Assembly (NCBI GenBank): GCA_934643145.1
Contig: CAKUBM010000004.1
Span: forward strand, 1 to 64,000
Reading direction: 5' to 3'
Length of the DNA stretch: 64,000 nt
Source: an uncultured Collinsella sp.
Lineage (GTDB): Bacteria; Actinomycetota; Coriobacteriia; Coriobacteriales; Coriobacteriaceae
The notes under the pieces were generated by a model. That model was not told where the DNA came from. It saw only the letters and a list, made by a program, of their open reading frames with translations, and ran no database searches. Made by a program: the position numbers and the translations under genes. This document shows positions 16,164 to 24,674 of the stretch, one piece after another. Numbering within the stretch: the stretch's first letter is position 1; each line of letters starts with the position of its first letter.

Positions 16164-16193
16164 ATATAACGTCTCCAATCATTTTGAGCGGAG

Positions 16194-16222
16194 GCGATTA
16201 TATAGCAACGGCCCCGCATCCG
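16194..16222 (-). promoter_or_regulatory. Candidate promoter of the MFS gene
   Basis: Minus strand CTGACG, 18 bp, TATAAT, about 30 bp before the ATG at 16163. The -35 lies within the hairpin downstream of feoAB. Confidence 0.5.
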
Positions 16223-16243
16223 TCAGCAACAGATGCGGGGCCG
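16208..16243 (-). terminator. Hairpin downstream of feoAB
   Basis: Perfect 12-bp stem CGGCCCCGCATC / GATGCGGGGCCG around an 11-nt loop, 42 bp past the feoAB stop. The following minus-strand sequence is only weakly T-rich, so termination may be incomplete. Confidence 0.65.
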
Positions 16244-16284
16244 AAAACAATTCGATACACAGAGGCTGCGCCGTCAATAAAAAA

Positions 16285-18645
16285 CTAAGCCAACCCCAGC
16301 AATATGCCCGCCGAATGCACGACAAACGCCACGATCCAGGCGACAGTCACTTGAAACGCGAACACGGCAACGGCATAGCGCGCGCCCAACTCGCTCTTGA
16401 CGGCGCCGATTGCCGCCACGCAAGGCGGGTACAGCAGTGTAAAGACCAGGAACACGTAAGCGGTAAACGGCGAGAACATGGTCGACAGCGCCACGGGCGA
16501 CGTTGCGCCCAAAAGCACCGTGAGCGTCGAGATGACGCTCTCCTTGGCGATAAGTCCGGTGACGAGCGCCGTGGATGCACGCCAGTCGCCAAACCCAAGC
16601 GGCGCCAGCGCCGGTGCGATAATGCTACCCAGACCGGCAAGTAGGCTCTGCGACTGATCGGCGACCACATTAAAGCGAATGTCGAACGTCTGAAGGAACC
16701 AGATAACCACGGTAGCGGCAAAGATAATGGTAAAGGCCTTGGTAATAAAGTCCTTGGCCTTATCCCATGCCAGCATCACCGTCGTCTTGACGCTCGGCAG
16801 GCGGTAATTGGGGAGCTCCATGATAAAGGGCACCGGGTCGCCCTTAAATGCCGTGCGGTTGAGCACCAGGGCGGCAATGCAGCCGACCACGATGCCGATC
16901 AGATAGAGCGAAACCATGGCGGGAACTGTCGCCTGCGGGAAAAACGCTCCGCACAGCAGACCGTAGACCGGCAACTTGGCCGAACAGCTCATGAACGGCG
17001 TGAGCATGACCGTCATCTTGCGGTCGTGCTCGGATGGGAGCGTACGGGTCGACATGATAGCCGGCACGGTGCAGCCAAAACCGACGAGCATGGGCACGAA
17101 GCTGCGGCCCGACAGACCAAAGCGACGCAATACCTTATCCATGACAAAGGCCACGCGCGCCATGTAGCCGGAGTCTTCCAGAATGGAGAGGAACAAGAAG
17201 AGCACGACGATAATCGGCAGGAAGGTCAGCACGCTGCCCACGCCCGTAAGCACGCCGTCGACAGCCAGCGAGCGCACCACGTCGTTGGTGCCGAACGCTT
17301 TGAGACCCGCATCGGCCGAAGCGATGATGGCAGCAATGCCGTCCTCCATAAGTCCCTGCAACGCTGCGCCGATCACGCCAAACGTCAGCCAAAAGACAAG
17401 GCCCATGATCACCAGGAACGCCGGAATGGCCGTGTAGCGACCCGTCAGGATGCGGTCGATCTTGACGGAACGCACGTGCTCGCGGCTCTCATGCGGCTTG
17501 ACGACGCAACGCCCGCACACGTCGCCGATAAAGCTAAAGCGCATATCGGCCAGCGCGGACAGGCGATCGGTGCCGGCCTCGCCCTCCATCTGGGTAATGA
17601 TGTGCTCGATGGCGTCAAGCTCGTTACGATCCAGGTGAAGCGCCTCGGTTACCAGCTCGTCGCCCTCAACCAGCTTGGTCGCCGCAAAACGCACGGGAAT
17701 GTGCGCCGTCGCGGCATGGTCCTCGATAAGGTTGGCAATGCCGTGGATGCAGCGGTGCAGTGCACCGCCGTCTGGGCCATCGGGTGCGCAGAAGTCCAGG
17801 CGGCCGGGACGCTCGCGGAAACGCGCCACATGCAGGGCATGGTCCACCAGCTCGCCGATACCCTCGTTGCGCGCGGCGCTAATGGGGACGACCGGCACGC
17901 CCAACAGGCTCTCGAGCAGGTTGACGTCCACGGCGCCGCCGTTGGCCGTCACCTCGTCCATCATGTTGAGCGCGATGACCATGGGGCGGTCGAGCTCCAT
18001 AAGCTGCAGCGTCAGGTACAGATTGCGCTCGATGTTGGTAGCGTCGATGATGTCGATGATGGCGTCGGGATGCTCATCCAGGATAAACTGGCGGCTCACG
18101 ATCTCTTCACCCGTGTACGGCGACAGCGAATAAATGCCGGGCAGGTCGGTAACGCTCGCCTCGGGGTGGTTACGGATGGTACCGTCCTTGCGGTCGACCG
18201 TCACGCCGGGAAAGTTGCCGACATGCTGGTTGGAGCCCGTCAGCTGGTTGAACAGCGTGGTCTTGCCGCAGTTTTGGTTGCCGGCGAGGGCAAAATGCAG
18301 AGGCGCGCCCTCGGGCACGGCCGTCTTGGCAGCACGGGGCGAATACGTCCCCTCGCCGAGTGCCGGGTGCTCCGTCGTGCCGATTGCGGCGTTGGCGCGC
18401 GGACCCGTATCTGTGTCGTGAACACCCACGAGCTCGATGCGAGCGGCATCGTCCTTGCGCAGCGTCAACTCGTAGCCACGCAGGCGAATCTCGAGCGGGT
18501 CGCCCATGGGGGCGTACTTCATCATGGTGACTTCGGTGCCCGGCGTTAGGCCCATGTCCAAAATATGCTGACGAAGTGCCTGGTCGTCGGATGTCACCGA
18601 TGCGACAACGGCGTCCTTTCCAATCTCGAGTGTATCGAGCCTCAC
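16285..18645 (-). CDS. feoB: Ferrous iron transporter, FeoA-FeoB fusion
   Basis: Fe(II) importer of the cytoplasmic membrane, 786 residues. Residues 1-75 form a FeoA SH3-like domain (RQHILDMGLTPGTEVTMM), fused to FeoB. The G protein follows, with G1 GNQNCGKTTLFNQLTG, G3 DLPGIYSL and G4 NMMDE, then the GATE/core membrane domain with about ten helices (MLVGFGCTVPAIMSTRTL, LTPFMSCSAKLPVY). I start at GTG 18645, which has GGGAGG 9 nt upstream. In-frame ATGs at 18696 and beyond would cross the promoter and operator region. The promoter at 18735-18764 is followed by GGCTAACC repeats typical of DtxR/IdeR-type iron repressors. Confidence 0.95.
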   Translation of the reverse strand: MRLDTLEIGKDAVVASVTSDDQALRQHILDMGLTPGTEVTMMKYAPMGDPLEIRLRGYELTLRKDDAARIELVGVHDTDTGPRANAAIGTTEHPALGEGTYSPRAAKTAVPEGAPLHFALAGNQNCGKTTLFNQLTGSNQHVGNFPGVTVDRKDGTIRNHPEASVTDLPGIYSLSPYTGEEIVSRQFILDEHPDAIIDIIDATNIERNLYLTLQLMELDRPMVIALNMMDEVTANGGAVDVNLLESLLGVPVVPISAARNEGIGELVDHALHVARFRERPGRLDFCAPDGPDGGALHRCIHGIANLIEDHAATAHIPVRFAATKLVEGDELVTEALHLDRNELDAIEHIITQMEGEAGTDRLSALADMRFSFIGDVCGRCVVKPHESREHVRSVKIDRILTGRYTAIPAFLVIMGLVFWLTFGVIGAALQGLMEDGIAAIIASADAGLKAFGTNDVVRSLAVDGVLTGVGSVLTFLPIIVVLFLFLSILEDSGYMARVAFVMDKVLRRFGLSGRSFVPMLVGFGCTVPAIMSTRTLPSEHDRKMTVMLTPFMSCSAKLPVYGLLCGAFFPQATVPAMVSLYLIGIVVGCIAALVLNRTAFKGDPVPFIMELPNYRLPSVKTTVMLAWDKAKDFITKAFTIIFAATVVIWFLQTFDIRFNVVADQSQSLLAGLGSIIAPALAPLGFGDWRASTALVTGLIAKESVISTLTVLLGATSPVALSTMFSPFTAYVFLVFTLLYPPCVAAIGAVKSELGARYAVAVFAFQVTVAWIVAFVVHSAGILLGLA

Positions 18646-18696
18646 GTCCGTGTTCCTCCCCCGGCGCCCACAGGGCGTTGCATTTATGTTCACCAT

Positions 18697-18730
18697 GGCT
18701 AACCGTTTGCCACGGCTAACCAATTTAACC
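18697..18730. promoter_or_regulatory. Putative DtxR-type iron operator at feoAB
   Basis: GGCTAACC at 18697-18704 and 18714-18721, plus TTTAACC at 18724-18730, spaced about 17 and 10 bp. Known DtxR/IdeR boxes are inverted repeats built on TTAGGTTAG / CTAACCTAA; here the half-sites are direct. They overlap the expected transcription start. Inference from motif and gene function only. Confidence 0.5.
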
Positions 18731-18734
18731 ATGC

Positions 18735-18764
18735 ATGATAGCGCGAACACACAGTGACGTTCAA
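18735..18764 (-). promoter_or_regulatory. feoAB promoter
   Basis: Minus-strand TTGAAC (18759-18764), 18 bp, TATCAT (18735-18740). Confidence 0.7.
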
Positions 18765-18851
18765 TTAACAGATTGGTGCGAGGGGGACGGATCACTTTGC
18801 ACCAAGCCTTTGGCAGCTAGGACGATGCCGATGTCTTGGTACCGACAGCGA

Positions 18852-18950
18852 AAGCCCGCCAGAGCGAGCAAGGTGCCTTGAAGCGAGGTGACATCTACCT
18901 TCTGGTCATGTCACCGAAGCTGAAAGGCAGATTGCCGCTCTGGCGGGCTT
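18852..18950. repeat. Structured palindromic element, copy 1
   Basis: Perfect 15-bp outer arms (18852-18866 / 18936-18950). Inside, the segments AAGGT and AGATT face each other across a GCCTT/AAGGC stem, and an apical hairpin GGTGACAT...ATGTCACC follows. The same internal loop with different stem sequences occurs at 50507-50607 and 50609-50713. The 3' end of the hydrolase gene runs into this element. Confidence 0.9.
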
Positions 18951-19893
18951 GCAGCGTCGGCTGGTTACGCGGTTTGGTAAAACCGCGTAACCAGAAACCG
19001 TGGCGCTCCAGGAAGCGGAAGGCTAGGCGAATCCAAGGACGGACAGCCACCTGCTTGTCCTCGTTGTCGACCGCGGTGTTGGCGTTGCCGAGCGAAAGGC
19101 CGTGGCCGCCCTGGTCAAAGACGTGCATCTCGCAAGCGACGCCCTCCTCGGCCATGCGCTGCGCAAACGGATAGACCTGCGCGATCGGCGCCGTCTTGTC
19201 GTCGGACACGCCCCACACAAAGGTCGGCGGCATCTGACGCGAAACATGCATGGTGGGGCAGATGTCGGCCAGATGCTCGTCAGTTGCCTCGCCACCCGTC
19301 ACCATCAACAGGTAGTCGTTGAGCAGATCGCGCCCCGTCTTGCCGCCCGTCTTGGGCACGCGCAGGTCGATGCGCGGGTCGCGCGTCTGCATGTCGCGCA
19401 CATAGGCAAAGTCGAGCAGCGGATAGCCCAGCACCACGGCATCGGGACGAATGTCGTCCGGACGCGCCCCGGCAAGTGCCGCGAAGGGACCAGTCTTCCA
19501 CTGCGTTGCCAGCGAGGCGCAGATCATACCGCCCGCAGAAAAGCCCACGACGCACACGCGCTTGGGATCGACATGCCACTCGTCGGCATTCGCGCGAACC
19601 GTAGCGACCATCTTGGCTAGATCTGCCTGGGGGTGCGGAAAGCTCACGTCGCCCGTAGAACTCGTCACATAGTTGAGCACAAAGGCCTGGTAACCGTGAT
19701 CCAAAAACGCAAACGCCACGGGATCCTGCTCGTGCGGAGCGATATGCGTAAACCCGCCTCCGCCGCAGATAATCACGGCAGGACGGCGGCCATTCGGTTT
19801 ATCGGGCAGCGGTTCGGCACCCAAATACGTAAACGTCGCCGGATATTCCTCGGTCGGCTCCTCGCCCCACAGCGCATGGTTCTCGACAATCAT
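18895..19893 (-). CDS. Alpha/beta hydrolase (esterase/acetyl-xylan-esterase-like)
   Basis: Serine hydrolase of the alpha/beta fold, 332 residues, no signal peptide. An oxyanion-type loop ICGGGGFTHI and the nucleophile elbow GFSAGG are clear; Asp (GVSDDKTAP) and His (FDQGGHGLS) complete a triad. It resembles BD-FAE/pectin-acetylesterase-like esterases acting on acylated carbohydrates. The ATG at 19893 follows AAGGGAG. The last 30 or so residues (after FLERHGFW) are encoded by a 34-bp palindrome and by half of the structured repeat, where the stop at 18895 lies. The native C-terminus has probably been replaced by inserted repeats. Confidence 0.88.
   Translation of the reverse strand: MIVENHALWGEEPTEEYPATFTYLGAEPLPDKPNGRRPAVIICGGGGFTHIAPHEQDPVAFAFLDHGYQAFVLNYVTSSTGDVSFPHPQADLAKMVATVRANADEWHVDPKRVCVVGFSAGGMICASLATQWKTGPFAALAGARPDDIRPDAVVLGYPLLDFAYVRDMQTRDPRIDLRVPKTGGKTGRDLLNDYLLMVTGGEATDEHLADICPTMHVSRQMPPTFVWGVSDDKTAPIAQVYPFAQRMAEEGVACEMHVFDQGGHGLSLGNANTAVDNEDKQVAVRPWIRLAFRFLERHGFWLRGFTKPRNQPTLQARQSGNLPFSFGDMTRR
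18961..18994. repeat. Perfect 15-bp-arm palindrome inside the hydrolase 3' end
   Basis: Arms CTGGTTACGCGGTTT / AAACCGCGTAACCAG with a 4-nt GGTA loop. It lies in the coding frame of the hydrolase, 11 bp beyond the structured element. Confidence 0.95.
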
Positions 19894-20136
19894 ATGTGCT
19901 CCCTTCACGCAAATTATGCGCCCCTGTTTTCGCCTTCAAGCGTACCCCAGTTGGACCCACGGCGCAGAAACGCTCCCGCAATAAGTTTCCCTTCAACTGA
20001 TATATCACATATTCCCAGCTCAGAGGTATCGCTGAGCAGCGTAGAATAGGGGGCGTTGACCAAGCCGAGAAACACATATGAAACGTTCCCGGCAAACCAA
20101 ACGCGCGATATGCGCCTATTTAAGTTGGAGGCAACT

Positions 20137-20700
20137 ATGGGTCTGCTCGATTCGCTTAAGTCCACCTTCACCTCGACGGGCGAGGCGTCCGTTCCGCCCG
20201 CAGCAAGCTTCGCCACCCGCGAAGGCGTCATCTATGCCCCCGTCAACGGCGTGCTCGTCAACCTGGACGAGGTCCCCGACGAGACGATCGCCTCGGGCAT
20301 GCTTGGCCAGGGCTATGGCATCGAGCCCATCACCGACACCATCTATGCGCCCGCCAACGGCCGCATCGGCGCCACCACTGTCACCAACCACTCCATTGGC
20401 ATGATCACCGAGGACGGCCTGCGCGTGTTCATCCATGTCGGCCTGGGCACCGTGGAAATGAACGGCAAGGGTTTTGCCCGCTTTGTCGAGATGGGCGATG
20501 TGGTCAAGGCAGGCCAGCCGCTCATCAGCTTCGACCGCGAGGCCATCAAGGCCGCCGGCCACGATGACATCGTGACCGTCATCGTCTCCGAGCTCGATCG
20601 TCTTAAGAGCATCGACCATGTCGGCGAGTCCGGAACGCTTATCGGCGGCAACCCGCTCGTCAAGCTTGGCGACCCGCTGCTGGTGGCCAAGACCAAGTAG
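20137..20700 (+). CDS. crr: PTS glucose-type IIA component
   Basis: Cytoplasmic phosphocarrier (187 residues) that takes phosphate from HPr and passes it to a IIB domain of a sugar-specific PTS permease. The family core is clear: IYAPVNGVLVNLDEVPD, AAPANG-like IYAPANGRIGA, and the active-site histidine in VFIHVGLGTVEMNGKGF. It stands alone without IIB/IIC, as crr-type proteins often do. The ATG at 20137 follows TTGGAGG; the earlier in-frame ATG at 20056 has no site. A strong terminator follows. Confidence 0.93.
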   Translation: MGLLDSLKSTFTSTGEASVPPAASFATREGVIYAPVNGVLVNLDEVPDETIASGMLGQGYGIEPITDTIYAPANGRIGATTVTNHSIGMITEDGLRVFIHVGLGTVEMNGKGFARFVEMGDVVKAGQPLISFDREAIKAAGHDDIVTVIVSELDRLKSIDHVGESGTLIGGNPLVKLGDPLLVAKTK

Positions 20701-20737
20701 TCGAGCCGCACGCCGCACAGCCAAAAGGCACCACGCC

Positions 20738-20772
20738 AAGCGCCCGCGACCATTTGGCCGCGGGCGCTTTTC
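20738..20772 (+). terminator. Terminator after PTS IIA
   Basis: AAGCGCCCGCG / CGCGGGCGCTT stem (20738-20748 / 20759-20769) followed by TTTTCGTTT. Confidence 0.92.
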
Positions 20773-20826
20773 GTTTGAAAACCATCCCGTCAATGCCTTA
20801 TCTGTATAGCCCAAATGAGCCGAGCT

Positions 20827-20835
20827 GCTAGAATA
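20827..20835 (+). promoter_or_regulatory. Candidate extended -10 promoter of asnS
   Basis: TGCTAGAAT (extended -10, TGn-TAGAAT) 45 bp before the asnS GTG. No good -35. Confidence 0.4.
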
Positions 20836-20880
20836 TCGAACTGTATGGATAACTATCATTCAACCGTTATGGGAGGATAC

Positions 20881-22284
20881 GTGAACCGCACCAAAATCGC
20901 GCAGCTCTACGCCGATGCCGAGTCGCTCGGCGGCCAGACCGTCACCGTCGCCGGCTGGGTCAAGTCCGTCCGCGACATGAAGAACTTTGGCTTTGTTACG
21001 CTCAACGACGGCAGCTGCTTCCGCGACCTGCAGGTCGTCATGAACCGCGAGGCACTCGACAACTACGACGAGATCGCCCACCAAAACGTCTCGGCCGCCC
21101 TCATCTGCACCGGCACCGTCAAGCTGACCCCCGATGCGCCCCAGCCTTTCGAGCTTTCTGCCACTTCCATCGAGGTCGAAGGCGTCAGCGCCCCGGATTA
21201 CCCGCTGCAGAAGAAGCGCGCAACCGTCGAGTTCCTGCGCACCCAGCAGCACCTGCGCCCGCGCACCAACCTGTTCCGCGCCGTGTTCCGCATCCGCTCT
21301 GTCGCGGCTGCCGCCATCCACCGCTTCTTCCAGGAGCAGGGCTTTGTCTACGTCAACACCCCCATCATCACCACGAGTGACTGCGAGGGCGCCGGCGAGA
21401 TGTTCCGCGTGACCACGCTCGACCCCAAAAATCCGCCCCTCACCGAGTCCGGCGAGGTCGACTGGAGCCAGGACTTCTTTGGCAAGCATGCGAGCCTCAC
21501 CGTGTCCGGCCAGCTCAATGCCGAGAACTTTGCCATGGCCTTTGGCGACGTGTACACCTTTGGCCCCACCTTCCGCGCCGAAAACTCCAACACCACGCGC
21601 CACGCCGCCGAGTTTTGGATGATCGAGCCCGAGATGGCCTTTGCCGATCTGAACGACTACATGGATAACGCCGAGGCCATGCTCAAGTACGTCCTTAAGG
21701 ACGTTATGGCCACCTGCCCCGACGAGCTCAACATGCTCAACAAGTTTGTGGACAAGGGCCTGGTCGAGCGCCTGGACCACGTGGCAAACTCCGACTTTGC
21801 CCGCGTTACCTACACCGAGGCCGTCGAGATCCTGGAGCAGGCAGTCGCTGCTGGCCACAAATTTGATTACCCCGTCAGCTGGGGCATCGACCTGCAGACC
21901 GAGCACGAGCGCTTCCTGACCGAGGAGCACTTTAAGCGCCCGACCTTCGTAACCGACTACCCGGCAGAGATCAAGGCCTTCTACATGCGTATGAACGACG
22001 ACGGCAAGACCGTCGCCGCCGCCGACTGCCTAGTGCCGGGCATCGGCGAGATCATCGGTGGCTCCCAGCGCGAGGAGCGCCTGGACCTGCTCGAGGGTCG
22101 CATTAAGGATCTTGGCATGGCCCCCGAGCAGTACAAGTACTACCTTGACCTGCGCCGCTACGGTTCCTGCAAGCACGCCGGCTACGGTCTGGGCTTCGAG
22201 CGCTTGGTGATGTACCTCACCGGCGTGGGCAACATCCGCGACGTCCTGCCGCACCCGCGCACCGTGGGCAACGCCGACTTCTAA
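20881..22284 (+). CDS. asnS: Asparaginyl-tRNA synthetase
   Basis: Class IIb synthetase charging tRNA-Asn, 467 residues. The N-terminal OB-fold anticodon-binding domain ([19 protein letters not shown]) is followed by the catalytic core with motif 2 ([20 protein letters not shown]) and motif 3 ([13 protein letters not shown]). I chose the GTG at 20881 with GGGAGG just upstream; an ATG at 20869 is in frame but overlaps that site. Its presence argues for direct asparaginylation in this organism. Own terminator at 22331. Confidence 0.97.
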   Translation: MNRTKIAQLYADAESLGGQTVTVAGWVKSVRDMKNFGFVTLNDGSCFRDLQVVMNREALDNYDEIAHQNVSAALICTGTVKLTPDAPQPFELSATSIEVEGVSAPDYPLQKKRATVEFLRTQQHLRPRTNLFRAVFRIRSVAAAAIHRFFQEQGFVYVNTPIITTSDCEGAGEMFRVTTLDPKNPPLTESGEVDWSQDFFGKHASLTVSGQLNAENFAMAFGDVYTFGPTFRAENSNTTRHAAEFWMIEPEMAFADLNDYMDNAEAMLKYVLKDVMATCPDELNMLNKFVDKGLVERLDHVANSDFARVTYTEAVEILEQAVAAGHKFDYPVSWGIDLQTEHERFLTEEHFKRPTFVTDYPAEIKAFYMRMNDDGKTVAAADCLVPGIGEIIGGSQREERLDLLEGRIKDLGMAPEQYKYYLDLRRYGSCKHAGYGLGFERLVMYLTGVGNIRDVLPHPRTVGNADF

Positions 22285-22330
22285 TCGTCGGACGCTAGCT
22301 CGCGTCGCCACACGCCAACGCTCATCGTAC

Positions 22331-22366
22331 AAGCGTCTCTCGGCATCGGTCGAGAGACGCTTTTTT
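22331..22366 (+). terminator. asnS terminator
   Basis: AAGCGTCTCTCG / CGAGAGACGCTT hairpin running into TTTTTT. Confidence 0.93.
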
Positions 22367-22542
22367 CAACAGCATCCGTCAAGCTTTTGGCAAGCTTTTG
22401 GTCAGTTGAGCATGGCTGTTGAAAACTCGAACCGCCGTTTGCCGACGACTACCGACCGCCCAGAGCGCCCTGCGCCCCTGGGAAAGCCCCACGTCCTAGG
22501 CTCCATACCGTCGCCACCCAAAACGGAAAGGACGTGGGCACC

Positions 22543-23328
22543 ATGACCGAAACCGCTGTTGAAACCTACGACACCACGACTAGAGGCGCCGCCTCGATGG
22601 CAGCCTATCGCGCCGTTCGCATCCTGCAACTATTAAGCGAGAACACCGGCGAGGACAAGGCCATGCTTTCTGATGAGTTGATCCGGTGCCTCGCCCATCC
22701 CGACGACCCCGCCCGCATGCCCATCTCGGCGGCGCGGCGCAGCATCTACACCGCCATCTCCGCACTTCGCCATGCCGGATACGAAATTGAGTACAAGCGC
22801 GGCGTGGGGTATCGGCTCTTGTCCCGTCCGCTCACCGACGAAGAGATCATCCGGCTCCACGGCATGGTCATGCGCAACCGCTCTACGCCCATCGCCATTC
22901 GAAAAAGCATGGCGCAGCATTTGGTCGCCATGGCGAGCGCCGACGTTCGCGGCTACCTCGATGCACCCGAGCCTGCTCCAAGCGCCGGCAGCAAATCCAC
23001 CAAGGCCACGCGCACGCTCATCAAGCGCATCGACACCTGCGAGCTCATCGAGCAGGCCATCGACCACGGAACCACGGTGAGTTTTGATATTTCGAGCGTC
23101 ACGGCACGTGGCGAAACCGAAGTAGCACGGATGACACTCCGCCCCTTTGCCATCAAGCAACGAGACGGCATCTCGTATTTGCTGGGAACGGTCTATGACG
23201 CCCGAGGCGCCGATGACACGCTGCGTACCGTAGAGATTGGCCGCATGAGAAACGTCACCACGCGTCTCCTCGACGGCAAGAAGCTCTTCGCCGCCCTCGA
23301 CGAGGACGACGCCGCCTCCGCCGCATAA
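22543..23328 (+). CDS. WYL-domain transcriptional regulator
   Basis: 261 residues. Residues about 15-90 form a DeoR/HTH_11-like helix-turn-helix (AYRAVRILQLLSEN, then ARRSIYTAISALRHAGYEIE and a wing YKRGVGYRL). Residues about 150-250 form a WYL-type ligand-sensing domain (MTLRPFAIKQRDGISYLLG, then TLRTVEIGRM). WYL regulators respond to nucleic acids or small ligands and often sit by defence or stress genes; no such neighbour is present here. The ATG at 22543 follows AAAGGA. The ABC importer genes start 160 bp downstream on the same strand, with their own promoter. Confidence 0.85.
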   Translation: MTETAVETYDTTTRGAASMAAYRAVRILQLLSENTGEDKAMLSDELIRCLAHPDDPARMPISAARRSIYTAISALRHAGYEIEYKRGVGYRLLSRPLTDEEIIRLHGMVMRNRSTPIAIRKSMAQHLVAMASADVRGYLDAPEPAPSAGSKSTKATRTLIKRIDTCELIEQAIDHGTTVSFDISSVTARGETEVARMTLRPFAIKQRDGISYLLGTVYDARGADDTLRTVEIGRMRNVTTRLLDGKKLFAALDEDDAASAA

Positions 23329-23397
23329 GAACCCCCGCCGTCCATTCGACTACCCGTACCGCCCATCCGGTTCTGTATTAAAAAACCCGCCAGGTTA

Positions 23398-23425
23398 TTG
23401 TAAAAATGGACATCCGCGCTACTAT
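23398..23425 (+). promoter_or_regulatory. Promoter of the ABC importer operon
   Basis: TTGTAA (23398-23403), 16 bp, TACTAT (23420-23425). A small hairpin TGCACT...AGTGCA follows in the 5' UTR (about 23433-23452). No T-box or other riboswitch was seen. Confidence 0.6.
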
Positions 23426-23489
23426 AGTTCCACTTGCACTTTGTTTGAGTGCAGTGTTTCCAGCCATTTCTATACTTGGGGGTAACGAT

Positions 23490-24470
23490 ATGAAGGACAT
23501 CACCATCAGCCGCAGGAGCCTTCTGGTCTCTGCTGGCCTGCTCGCGCTCGCTCCGCTCGCCGGATGCGGCGGCAACTCTGGTTCCGGCTCTGCTGCCGCC
23601 GGTTCCGACTACACCGTCGGCGTTCTGCAGCTCACCGAGCACTCCGCACTCGACGCCGCCAACGACGGCTTTGTCAAGGCCATCAAGAAGAGCGGTCTCA
23701 AGGTCAAGATCGATCAGAAGAACGCCCAGAACGACCAGTCCACGTGTAAGTCCATCGCCGACAAGTTCGTGGGCGATGGCGTCGACCTGATCTATGCCAT
23801 CGCTACGCCCGCCGCGCAGGCCGCCGCTGGCGCCACCGCCGATATCCCCGTCGTGGGCTGCGCCATCACCGACTACGCTGCCTCGGGCCTGGTCCAGGAC
23901 AACGATAAGCCCGGCACCAACGTCACTGGCGCCTCCGACCTCACCCCGGTCGCCGAGCAGCTCGAGATGATGCAGAAGGTCCTGCCCGACGTAAAGAAGG
24001 TCGGCCTGCTCTACTGCACCGCCGAGTCCAACTCCGACGTCCAGATCAAGGCCGCCAAGAAGGAGCTCGACAAGCTGGGCCTGGACTACACCGACTTCAC
24101 CGTCTCGAGCTCCAATGAGATCCAGTCCGTCGTCGAGTCCGCCGTGGGCAAGGTCGACGCGCTGTACTCCCCCACCGACAACACCATCGCCGCGGGCGCC
24201 TCGCAGGTCGGCCAGATCTGCAAGGAGAACAAGCTCCCCTTCGTGACTGGCGAGGAGGGCATGTGCAAGGCCGGCGGTCTGTTCACCCTCTCCATCAACT
24301 ACGAGGACCTGGGCTACGCCGCGGGCGAGATGGCCGCCAAGATCCTGAAGGGCGAGGCCAAGCCCGAGGATATGCCGATTAAGCACCTCTCGAGCAAGGA
24401 CCTGGTCGTCGTCAAGAACGACGAGATGGCCGAGGCTCTGGGCATCGACCTTTCCGTTCTGGACGAGTAG
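23490..24470 (+). CDS. ABC transporter substrate-binding lipoprotein (TrpX-like)
   Basis: Extracytoplasmic solute receptor of 326 residues. Signal peptide with n-region SRRSLL, hydrophobic core and lipobox LAGC (Cys near residue 26), then a Gly/Ser linker. The mature part has the two-lobed periplasmic-binding fold of the ABC_sub_bind family (VGVLQLTEHSALDAANDGF, KSIADKFVGDGVDLIYAIAT, YSPTDNTIAAG). Members studied in Gram-positives bind tryptophan, tyrosine or related ligands; the ligand here is unproven. A GGGGGT site precedes the ATG at 23490. It forms an operon with the permease and ATPase; a hairpin after this gene probably sets the excess of receptor. Confidence 0.88.
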   Translation: MKDITISRRSLLVSAGLLALAPLAGCGGNSGSGSAAAGSDYTVGVLQLTEHSALDAANDGFVKAIKKSGLKVKIDQKNAQNDQSTCKSIADKFVGDGVDLIYAIATPAAQAAAGATADIPVVGCAITDYAASGLVQDNDKPGTNVTGASDLTPVAEQLEMMQKVLPDVKKVGLLYCTAESNSDVQIKAAKKELDKLGLDYTDFTVSSSNEIQSVVESAVGKVDALYSPTDNTIAAGASQVGQICKENKLPFVTGEEGMCKAGGLFTLSINYEDLGYAAGEMAAKILKGEAKPEDMPIKHLSSKDLVVVKNDEMAEALGIDLSVLDE

Positions 24471-24539
24471 CGCCATGTGCGGTAACGCGTCTAGGGCACG
24501 CGCTCGTGCCGTTGTCGTGTTATTCAATATGTGAGCCAC

Positions 24540-24571
24540 AGGGGCGAACGCCAAAGACCGGCGTTCGCCCT
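24540..24571 (+). terminator. Intercistronic hairpin between receptor and permease
   Basis: AGGGGCGAACGCC / GGCGTTCGCCCT with one bulged G and only a weak T-tract. A partial terminator or mRNA-stabilising stem is the likely role. Confidence 0.65.
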
Positions 24572-24674
24572 GCTTGTTACGGATGAGACAAAACATCCGG
24601 CCGCAGCTCTTTTATGCATTGTTACCGCTATCATGGTGACTCACGTGTCCACCCTATCCTAGGAGGTATAAAGC

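Noticed and set aside
14967..16169. 402-codon plus-strand frame opposite the MFS gene
   Set aside because: Arg/His/Asp-rich antisense of a membrane protein; the minus strand shows twelve clear helices.
23329..23489. T-box or other riboswitch before the TrpXYZ-like operon
   Set aside because: The 5' UTR is short and lacks the T-box sequence (TGGNACC) and specifier stems; only one small hairpin is present.
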